NCBI GenBank assembly: GCA_049999805.1
Contig: JBNGIO010006264.1
Location: 286,737 to 307,529, forward strand
Direction: 5' to 3'
Source: Folioceros fuciformis
Taxonomy: Eukaryota > Anthocerotophyta > Anthocerotopsida > Anthocerotales
Length of the DNA stretch: 20,793 nt
The notes beneath the pieces were generated by a model that did no database searches, was not told where the DNA came from, and saw nothing but the letters and a program-made list of their open reading frames with translations. Within the stretch, counting starts at the first letter, position 1, and each line of letters starts with the position of its first letter. The translations under genes and the position numbers were made by a program. Shown piece after piece: positions 1 to 7,746 of this stretch.

Positions 1-2495
1 CATGCCGTGGCGTTTGCCAGGTTGGCCCAGGCACAACAGCAGCAGCAGCAGCAGCAGATGGCGGGGACTGCGGCTGGTGCCGCACCGGGGTCGGGTCCCG
101 GCATGGTTTTGCAGCCGAGCGGCCCCAGCGGGACTTTCTTGCCTATGCAGAGGCAGCAGTCGGGGATGGGGCTGGAGGTGGTGGAGGCGGGGTTGGACCC
201 GCAGCAGCGGCAGCGGCTGGAGCAGCAGCGCAAGAGTCAGGCGCAGGCGCAGCGGCGGCAGGAGGCTAGGAAGAAGCGCAAGATCCAGCAGGAGCAGAAG
301 TTGCAGAAGAAGGCCAAGAAGGAGGATGAGGCTCCCCGAGGCAAGTCGCAGCAACAACAGCAGCCCGGCCGAGCTTCCACTCCGCCACCTCTCAAGACCG
401 CCTCTTCCGTGCCCTCCAATTGCAAGGAGGTGTCGTCGCCGCCAGACAGCCAGGAGGGCACGGCGTCGGCATCGGCGTCGTTGTCTGCCCGCTCGGCGGG
501 TAGCGGGGGCGGGTTCAGGAGGGTGGGGAGCGGGTCCTGGCCGGCTGCTTCTGCCGGAGAGCAGGAGGAGGGAGCCGGAGAGCAGACGCAGGAGCTGAAG
601 CGTGCGCTGCAGATCTACGGGAAGGAGAAGGAGGTTGATGTAGCGTCTTCCGCCGTGCATTTGCAGAGGCTGAAGGCTGAGGAGGCTGTGCGGCCGCTGC
701 CGGCTTCGGACGGTGGAGGGCAGGGACAAGGTCAAGGTTTGGGTCATGGTCCTGCTGGTCTCGCTATTCCTGTTCCTGCACCGGGCTCAGCTCCGGGTGC
801 GCCTTTGAATGTTATGGACTTCGCCAGGCTGAGCCAGGAGGGATGGTTCCAGAAGTTTATGGAGATGCAGATGCTGAACCCCGGGCTTCCTCAGGCCGCT
901 GTGGCTTTCATGCAGGAGCATGGAGTGGGACCGGTGCCCGTGCCCGTGTCTGAGCACGGGCAGCAGCGTCGGAGGGAGCCGCTGGAGAGGACCTCGTCCG
1001 TGGAGCATGAGAGGGTGGGGAACAATGCGGGTGAGAATGGAGGGGAGAGGAAGGGCAGTCCCATGAGGTACGATGGGAGGAATGTGGAGAAGGTGGCACC
1101 TTTGCCCACGGCCGCTCAGTACCCTAGCATGCCTGGCATGCCTGGTGTGCCTCCAGGATTTCCCCCTGCAAACTTCATGCACATGCCGTATCCTTTCCCC
1201 ATTCCCATCCCGCCCAATGCTGCCGGGTTTCCCTTCCCTTTCCCATACGTGCTGCAGCCCGGGCCTGCTCCTGGAGGAGGGGACGTCCGGCCGATGCCTG
1301 TGACGAGTGGAGGTCCGTATCAGCTGTTGGTGACCCCCCCTGGCTTTGCCCCTTTTCTTCCTTCTCCGGAAATGGGCAATCCATGGCCACAGGTGGTGCG
1401 GCCTCAGGCGGCCGCCGTGGCCCCTGTGGCGGCTGTGTCGCCCCCCCGGTCCCTCGTTAGAACCGCGTCCGGGATGTCTGAAGACGATGCTGGGAGGAAT
1501 CAAGGTAAATGATGGTGATGTCATGGCTGGCATGTGGGTTGTATGTGGAGTGTATGGGTCTGATGAGTTTGTGGATATGTCTGGGCATGTGTCTCATGGC
1601 TGTTTTGGCCCGGGTTGCAGGAATGAAGTCCAGTGACAAGCGCCGGAGCCGGGCTTCGTCTCCCAGTGAGGAAGAAAGAAGTGGTGGGAATGCTGCGCGG
1701 GTTGCACCGTCGACAGGCGCTGTGAGACCCGTCGGGGCCTTCGCTCCTATGAGGAACGGGCCTCTGCCGGGCTTCTCCGTGCCCCCTCAGTTCGGGCTTG
1801 CACGGAATGTGTCTGAGGGAGGGGAGAGACTCCTGCCGAGAGAGGGAAGTGTGGGGAGTGCTTTTGCCAGCTTGTCCATGACCAGCGAGGTCATGGAAGG
1901 AGGAGAGGGCAAATCTCCACAGCAGAACAAGGCTCCGCCACAGAACGGAGTGAAGGTGGAGCGTCCTCAGCCCAGAGTCCTGGGGGAGGGACCTGCACAG
2001 GAGGAGTCGGCTGGGTCTGTGGTTGACACTCAGCTGGAAACCCCCGGAGCGGATGCCACCAATGCAGAGGAGATGGAGCGAGCAGGTGCAGCGGCAGCCC
2101 CACACCCCAACGGTGAAGCAAATAACTCTGCCTCTGCTGCCACCGGCAATACCTCTGCCAATGGTCCAGCATCCGTCGAGAAAGGCATCCCGGATAATAT
2201 CAGCAGCAAGATTGCCCCTGGCATTGCTCCTGGGGAAACCTTCGGAGGAACAGGACAGATTCCAGCTCTGCCTTGGGTGCAGTGCACCGGGGCTGGCCCC
2301 AACGGAAAGACCATATGTGGGGCTCTGTACAGCTGTCAGAGGGTGATCAGGATCGTGTGCAAGTGCCATGGCAACCACATGTCTGCAGCCGATTTCGTGA
2401 AGCACGCCGGAGGAGTTGACACTACCAACCCGGAGAAGTTCATTACTGTGTCACACTACACTTTGCCAACTCAAGCGGCGATTGCACACGGCTGA
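1..2495 (+). CDS. NINJA/AFP-family transcriptional corepressor adaptor, 5' partial, two exons
   Basis: Coding is already open in frame 1 at the left edge, so the N-terminus, where the EAR motif of the family sits, is outside the window. Exon 1 runs to 1504, a phase-1 intron covers 1505-1620 (GT-AG), and exon 2 is 1621-2495 with a TGA stop, giving 792 visible residues. From the N-side there is a Gln run, a basic nuclear-localisation-like patch (KKRK...KKAKK, residues about 91-108), a Pro/Phe-rich centre (about 375-430) and the C-terminal NINJA/AFP domain (about 715-780) with GPNGK, IRIVCKCHG and DFVKHAGG. NINJA/AFP proteins link JAZ repressors or ABI5-type bZIPs to TOPLESS in the nucleus. The jasmonate or ABA role here is inferred from the family. 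The protein is clearly longer than Arabidopsis NINJA (about 425 residues), mostly through low-complexity sequence. NINJA and AFP subtypes cannot be separated without the N-terminus. Confidence 0.9.
34..57 (+). repeat. CAG microsatellite coding polyglutamine
   Basis: One CAA followed by seven CAG codons encodes eight glutamines in the NINJA-like protein. It is a likely length-polymorphic site. Confidence 0.9.
1505..1620 (+). other. Intron of the NINJA-like gene
   Basis: The donor follows AATCAAG (GTAAAT) and the acceptor is GGGTTGCAG, length 116 bp. Removing it joins a split Gly codon and continues directly into MKSSDKRRSR, a basic Ser-rich stretch. Without splicing the frame stops at 1510. 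Confidence 0.85.
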
Positions 2496-2743
2496 CGGCC
2501 TATTTGTTGAAAACATGTCTGCAGCCTTTCCTCATCCTTCGTAGCCTCTTCTTATTAACTACCCAGGCAGCTGTATATAGATCCATCTATAATGGTCCTC
2601 CTTCCCTCCTACCTTCTCCAAGCTCTCGGGAATACTTCGACGAGGTCAAGTTCCTCGGACGGCATGCGAAGCGTGCCACTATTGTCTTTCCCTGAATTTT
2701 GTACCTTGGATCATATCCCCTTTGCGTAAATCGGAGCGGGACC

Positions 2744-2751
2744 TAGGGTTT
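2744..2751 (+). promoter_or_regulatory. Telo-box-like element (TAGGGTTT) upstream of the UBE3D-like gene
   Basis: TAGGGTTT is the reverse complement of the plant telo-box AAACCCTA. It lies 25 bp before the start codon of the next gene, so it is in the core promoter or 5' leader. The 281-bp spacer from the NINJA stop (2495) must hold both the NINJA 3' end and this promoter. Confidence 0.45.
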
Positions 2752-2776
2752 TGAGAGTCCAGCGCGAGAATTGGCG

Positions 2777-4306
2777 ATGGCGGGTTGGCGGCTGTTGTTC
2801 GAGGCCGTTCCCACAGTGCGATTGCTGCGGATGTTCTTGTCCAAAGCCGGGGTGGCTCCCTCCGTGAGCTTTCTGAACGTGGATGTGCGGTTGCTGGTGA
2901 CGTCGTCTTCCCGCACTCCCATTTTGAGGTGCCGATGGCGGAACGCGGAGTACGGTGAGGAGGAGATGGTGGAGGCGAAGCTGCCTCTGTGCTTAGTGGA
3001 TCATCTGGTTCCTGTCAGCGTGACGGTAAGAGCGGATCACTTGGATTGCAAATTGAAACTCCTTGCGATGGAGTCGGCACTGCTGAGCGTCTTGGAGGTG
3101 GAGGATTCGGGTGGGAAAGAAGAAACAATGGCGGTGCTCCGTTTGGAGGCAGATCTGCAGGCGATGGCGGCGCTGGAAGAGGTTGTGTTCTGGTGCAACG
3201 CGTGCTCGGCTAAGCTCATGAAGACGCCGGTGACGCGCGTTCTGGAGCTGCCCCCGGTGAACTGGCAGGAGCTGAGTGATGACTGGTATGGCGGCTGCTG
3301 TTGCGAGGACAAGTCCAGGTCCAGGTCGCTTGTTGCGCGGTGCGGCGGCTCGTTGATTCCTTCCGCAGGGACTTGCCTCCTCGGGCCTGCGTTCTGCGTT
3401 GTGGATGCCTCGGATGTGGTTGGAGAGAGGGGGTTCACGGGTATAACGCAGTTCAGAGAGCGGTTAGCCGCATGGTTGGAGCACGAATCCAGTGATGTTG
3501 CGGAGGTCGTCAATGATGTAAGAAACGGTGATGGGGAGAGAGAGGATCGAGGATGCGGTGAAGCGGGTGTCGAAGTGAGAGTACTCGACGATTTGGAACC
3601 TGGTGAAAGTCACACCCACCGTTGTCGGGCTGCGAACCTGTGGGCCGACCTCCCCGAGACTGCTGCCGTGCAAAAAAGCTTTCCTGGAAATGCTGCGAGG
3701 CTGCAAGGTGCGGAGCAGACGGGGTCCGGATGGTTGCCCTACTTGTGCCACAATTGTTCGTCATTGATAGGTTCTGTCGCAGCTCTTCAGCAGCTAGGGA
3801 ATTCCGTGCACGAGCTGCACCTTTTCAAGTGTCACATCTCAACAGACATAGCCAGTGGCAGTAGAAGCAATGTTTTCAGGTCTCACACTCCTGAAAAGGT
3901 TCTTGCCAATGAGATCCTGTCTAGGGTTCAGGGGGATGCAACTTACAAGTTTCTGGTACGCGACTTGCAGTACAAAACTCCTCTCTTGCAGCTCCTGGTG
4001 CTGAACCACGAAGTGTGGACGGGCAGCGAAGTTGTCGAGTCAGGCAGTGATGCTGCCACCGTTTCTGGATCATGTCCGACTCGTTTGCAGTCGATGATGA
4101 AAGTTGGGTTTCGTGAAACGAGCAGCCTTGCCGAATATGAGCTGAAAGGTGTCGAGGATTGGTCCCGTAAGCGAGACGTCGACGATCTTTTGATGTGGAA
4201 AGAAGACGCGAGCGACGTGGTAAAGTCTCTGCTGCATAGGAAGGAAATGGTGCCACCCTCATGTCAATCTTTTCAGCAATTTAGTATTTCCTTCATGGAG
4301 AAGTGA
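2777..4306 (+). CDS. UBE3D-like (HECT_2 family, E2-binding) E3 ubiquitin ligase homologue
   Basis: A single-exon gene of 509 residues. The first ATG in the open frame is at 2777; the frame extends six bases further but only with a TTG. Recognition rests on the order of family motifs: a first Cys pair in FWCNACSAKL (C140, C143), the LELPPVNWQELSDDW block (about 157-170), a Cys cluster (174-176) where UBE3D has its WCCH-type motif, GTCLLGPAFCVV (about 198-209), a second Cys pair in PYLCHNCSSLIG (C324, C327), and a late VRDLQYKTPLLQLLVLN segment matching the family's C-terminal strand region. Human UBE3D binds an E2 and regulates cyclin B and CPSF73; the plant role is poorly known. A Gly/Glu/Asp-rich linker (about 245-285) looks disordered. 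The next gene is convergent, with 256 bp between stops. Confidence 0.82.
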   Translation: MAGWRLLFEAVPTVRLLRMFLSKAGVAPSVSFLNVDVRLLVTSSSRTPILRCRWRNAEYGEEEMVEAKLPLCLVDHLVPVSVTVRADHLDCKLKLLAMESALLSVLEVEDSGGKEETMAVLRLEADLQAMAALEEVVFWCNACSAKLMKTPVTRVLELPPVNWQELSDDWYGGCCCEDKSRSRSLVARCGGSLIPSAGTCLLGPAFCVVDASDVVGERGFTGITQFRERLAAWLEHESSDVAEVVNDVRNGDGEREDRGCGEAGVEVRVLDDLEPGESHTHRCRAANLWADLPETAAVQKSFPGNAARLQGAEQTGSGWLPYLCHNCSSLIGSVAALQQLGNSVHELHLFKCHISTDIASGSRSNVFRSHTPEKVLANEILSRVQGDATYKFLVRDLQYKTPLLQLLVLNHEVWTGSEVVESGSDAATVSGSCPTRLQSMMKVGFRETSSLAEYELKGVEDWSRKRDVDDLLMWKEDASDVVKSLLHRKEMVPPSCQSFQQFSISFMEK

Positions 4307-4562
4307 TAATATCCTCCAGCCGAGATGTTTCAATTGAGTTCACGATTTTCCAGGCACAGCTCAGCAGACAGCTGGGTTGGGACCGAATTAAATGCAAGAC
4401 GCCCGAACTTTCAATGCCACGATCAGCACGTTAAGAACCGTCGTGTAGTGACAGACAGCACTCGCTGCTTTTGCCAACTTGCTATTCCACGCGGACTACC
4501 ACCTCCATCAATGGACTGTGGAAGCACTGCTTCACAGATTTCAGCTCAGTTCTATCCGAATT

Positions 4563-5540
4563 TCAGTAAGCGACAACATTCAAATCAAACATTCGCGTTC
4601 CAGTCCTAGGATACCCACACTCAGCAATAACAGGAGCAGAGACTTCTGGGGAAGAACGATGCTTGAGGAAGGGTACCACGTAGTTGAAGGCTTCGAACTC
4701 CGAAATCTGCAAGTGGTTACCACATAGCGAGAGATACGTGACATTGCCAGCTTCTTCGAGGCACCTCAATCCAATCCAATCTTCCTTGTACAAGTCGGTC
4801 TCCTGAGGAGGTAGAACGGTTTTGAAGTCATTCGGAGGGTAGTAGCCAAACCAAGCTGTTTCCTTAGGGATGATCACGTTGTCACGTTCAAATTTGATGA
4901 GAACCAGGTGATGGAGCTTTGAGAAGCGAGCTTTATAGGTTGCGTTCCGGCTTCCGGGAAGCTCGTTGTTCACCTTAGGCAGGAACAGACAACCCTCGTA
5001 ATAATTCTCCAGGTCATTGGGAAGTTTCACATAGCCTGCAGGACCTAGATGATTCTGCACGTAAGTAGAATAAACCCCGTACTTGATGAGGGCATCAACG
5101 GCCATACAGACAACTGTGAGTGTACAGATGGGCACCGAGGCAGTGCCAGCATGAGGTGCAGCGAGCGTGATGAGGTTGTGCACAGGAGGCGCACCATCAC
5201 AAAGCTCAATCATGGCCCTTCCAATAATCCCTCCCTGAGACAAGCCCACCAGGTTGAACCCATTCTCCAGATCCGGAATGGCCTTCACCTGTTGGCATAC
5301 AATATCGACCTGCTTGTCGATCCGCATGAAGAAGGAATCAACGACGCCATTTCCTACTTCAATACAGTAGCCCTTGGCCCCAGTCATTGCCGTAAGGAAC
5401 TCTGTGAACTGACAAACCCCATCGTGTTTGCAGGCATCCAGGACCCCATGAAGAACAACAAACGGCAGAGGCGATACATAAGCGGACACAGCCGCCAACG
5501 ATGACAACAACACAGCTACCACCAACATCCGCCTCCCCAT
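4563..5540 (-). CDS. Palmitoyl-protein thioesterase (PPT1-like), lysosomal/vacuolar
   Basis: An alpha/beta hydrolase of 325 residues that removes fatty acyl groups from cysteine residues of proteins, normally in the lysosome or vacuole. The ATG at 5540 gives a basic start and a hydrophobic signal peptide (about residues 5-20). The open frame extends to 5585 but only with GTG. The nucleophile elbow GLSQGG contains Ser101, Asp220 lies in ERDNVI and His276 in CGNHLQIS. The 56-residue Asp-His spacing equals that of human PPT1. Family blocks include PHAGTASVP, DALIKYGVYSTYVQ, WFGYYP and EDWIGLRCLEEAG. Two sequons (NATY about 199, NVTY about 266) fit a secreted glycoprotein. It is intronless here. 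The coding start lies only 63 bp after the stop of the upstream same-strand gene, so its leader probably overlaps that gene's transcript. Confidence 0.93.
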   Translation of the reverse strand: MGRRMLVVAVLLSSLAAVSAYVSPLPFVVLHGVLDACKHDGVCQFTEFLTAMTGAKGYCIEVGNGVVDSFFMRIDKQVDIVCQQVKAIPDLENGFNLVGLSQGGIIGRAMIELCDGAPPVHNLITLAAPHAGTASVPICTLTVVCMAVDALIKYGVYSTYVQNHLGPAGYVKLPNDLENYYEGCLFLPKVNNELPGSRNATYKARFSKLHHLVLIKFERDNVIIPKETAWFGYYPPNDFKTVLPPQETDLYKEDWIGLRCLEEAGNVTYLSLCGNHLQISEFEAFNYVVPFLKHRSSPEVSAPVIAECGYPRTGTRMFDLNVVAY

Positions 5541-5603
5541 TCTACCCCACCACCAGCTTCCAGCTCCCACACTCCCGCCAACCACACCCCCAGACCCTTC
5601 ACT

Positions 5604-6205
5604 TCAATACAGATGCTTCAGATCCTGGACCCTCAGACTCTTCTGATCACGCTTTTGCTTCTTCTCACTCCTCTTTTCCATAGAAGCCAGCGCCTTCTCC
5701 AGAGCCTTCTGCTTCCGTATCTTCACCGCTCTCCGCTTCGTAGCTACCTTCCTAATCCCCCTGCACTCCACAACAACCACATCAGCTCCAAATACTGACC
5801 CAATCTCAGACACCCCGAGCAAGTACCCTCCCACACGTACCCGATCCTCGACTTCCCAATCACAGGCTTGTCTATCCCAATGCTTCCAGTAACCACGCAC
5901 TCCGCAGTGTCCATAGCTGAAAACACCCGCCACCAAGAAGAGTCAGGCAACACGGGGTCCGCAGGTCCACAGCGGAGGACACCACAAGTCTCTAGCCAGC
6001 AGACAGATCAGTGCAGATTCAGGCTTCGTCACCCCACAGTCCAAGGGCCAGCACTAAACTTACTGTCCACGGCAGGAGCGGAGGCGACAGTAGAGCCCTC
6101 GTAGCTAATATCCATCGCGGATCTGTGATCTGACGCCCCATGGCGACCAAGCTGGGCCTGGGCCTTGTTGCTGCTGTTGCTACTGCGCTTCCTCTTCTTG
6201 CCCAT
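5604..6205 (-). CDS. Small basic nuclear-type protein of unknown function, three exons
   Basis: Exons read on the minus strand are 6205-6064, 5916-5841 and 5760-5604. Introns 6063-5917 (donor GTAAGT, acceptor TTTTCAG) and 5840-5761 (donor GTACGT, acceptor GTGCAG) keep one frame across phase-1 and phase-2 junctions. The product is 124 residues. It starts MGKKRKRSSN, passes a short AMDTAE-like neutral middle, and ends in a Lys/Arg/Glu-rich helix with KALEKALASMEKRSEKK and RVQDLKHLY. This layout resembles small conserved plant proteins of unknown function that are probably nuclear or nucleolar; that is an impression from memory, not a match. A telo-box-like element 64 bp upstream would fit ribosome-biogenesis-type expression. 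Exon 1 and exon 3 are well supported; the donor of exon 2 is the least certain border. Confidence 0.68.
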
Positions 6206-7746
6206 GTCTATGCTCTGCTTATCTACTGCCCAGGCGGGGACTGTCGCATCTATCTCCGGCTGCTTGCGTTTAGGGTAATCTAACCTTATCGATTGTTACC
6301 ATCGCTGCAGGGACCGAGGTGACGGGGCCAGGTTTTTATAGCACTTTTTTTAGAGAATCCATTCTTTCCGCGTCGGCATGTTACTGGTAACGGAAATAAC
6401 AGATCCGAATCCAGTTGGTGGACCGTCATGGGGCTCCTACTGCTCGGTGTTATTATGGCTGTTGTTTTCCGTCAATATTCCACGATGGGGTGCTCGAACG
6501 TTCGGTGCGCTGGGCGCATGGGAAGGTCCGTTTGGAGCTGTGGATGTTCGCAATTCTAGGTGATTCCGTTCTCCCATCTCGGAGAAGCTGTTAACAGGAT
6601 TTCTTTCGACTCCCCAGCATGTGGTATCTCTGGTTGTGGCTGCGTCGTTCGCTGTCGCCACCGTTCTTCGAGTGGTTTGAAGAAAGTGCCTCTGCAAAGG
6701 ATTGAGACGCTGTCAGATCATGGACTTCGGATGAGATACACGAACTATGCGGGGACCAAGCGAGAAACATATCAAACCGTCAAGACAACAGCATTCCTAA
6801 CAGCACACGACAGTTGAGGATCGCCCGTGGCCGAGACTAACCTGCCCGAGTCCATTATGAATCGTGAGGGCTGAAGCCTAGTTTCAGATCGGCCACACTG
6901 ACAAGAGTCACACGCTGCAACAAAATTGACGACGAAACAAAGCCACACAATGTGCGGAAAGCTCGAAAGGATGTGACCTTCCCTGACTTTCTGCAGATGC
7001 AAGGCATGGCCAGGAACACCGCGCCAGGCTGCTGTTCAGTCTGTTTCAGCCGTCCTACAGCCTAAATCCGAGAGGAATTCAAACGGCATGCAGCAGGTGG
7101 ACTTGTTCATAGCCCCTAAACCCTTGCCTTGGAAAGGTTGAAGCCCTGCCCAATCCGACATCGTCACACCGAGAGGAGAAGGGAGCCAATCCTCTGCACA
7201 GCTCGCCTTTTGGCGATCCCGCCCGGCCCGTCTTCTTACGGCCGGCCTGCGTCCTGCTCGTCGTCCGGGGAGCTGGTGTCTCCTCGTCAGGCAACCTGTT
7301 TCCCCTCTACTGTTGTCCATAATTTCGCCGATTAGGGAGTCTTCGTAACATCTTGGTACAAATCCAAGACTTGCCAACACCTTTGCTCCGTTCCTTCTGG
7401 AGAAAGTTCTTCACCTTTGAACCCTACACAGTAAGGTCAGAGGGTTGAGAGGGGAGGAATAGCACGGAAGCAAGAGAATAAGACACCAGAGTTGAGGGTG
7501 AACAGAGTGGAGAGTGACGAGGGGTAAACAACAAAGGTGCGGCCAGGGACAGAAGCATTCCAGGGATAGAGGAAGGTGGGGAAGGCAGGATTCTGAGGAT
7601 TCATTCTGATCACATTGTTATTACGTTTGGTGAGTCCGTGCTAGCCATCGATGTCCATGCATCAGTTTGGACAGCGATGGAGGTAATTAACTTCAACTCG
7701 AAAGCAGTACTCTAGCGCGCACACACTTGAGAACAAGGGCTAGTTC
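6206..7746. other. Intergenic spacer without a recognisable gene
   Basis: This 1.5 kb lies between the start of the small basic protein gene and the stop of the PPR gene, both on the minus strand. It should hold the promoter of the former and the 3' end of the latter. Open frames here (up to 114 codons) have no family motifs and no convincing splice continuation. I see no tRNA, no obvious transposon ends and no tandem repeats. Confidence 0.6.
6269..6276 (-). promoter_or_regulatory. Telo-box-like element upstream of the small basic protein gene
   Basis: On the minus strand this reads ACCCTAAA, close to the telo-box AAACCCTAA, 64 bp before the start codon at 6205. It is a short motif and could occur by chance. 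Confidence 0.3.

Noticed and set aside
787-1533. Open frame of 248 codons antisense to the NINJA exon
   Set aside because: It is opposite a well supported coding exon, is full of His/Arg/Pro from GC-rich complement codons and has no family motif.
1521-2405. Open frame of 294 codons antisense to NINJA exon 2
   Set aside because: It overlaps the conserved C-terminal domain on the other strand, with no recognisable protein features.
6378-6563. tRNA-like patch around GATCCGAATCC near 6402
   Set aside because: It resembles a T-arm by a few bases only; no cloverleaf with D-arm and acceptor pairing could be drawn.
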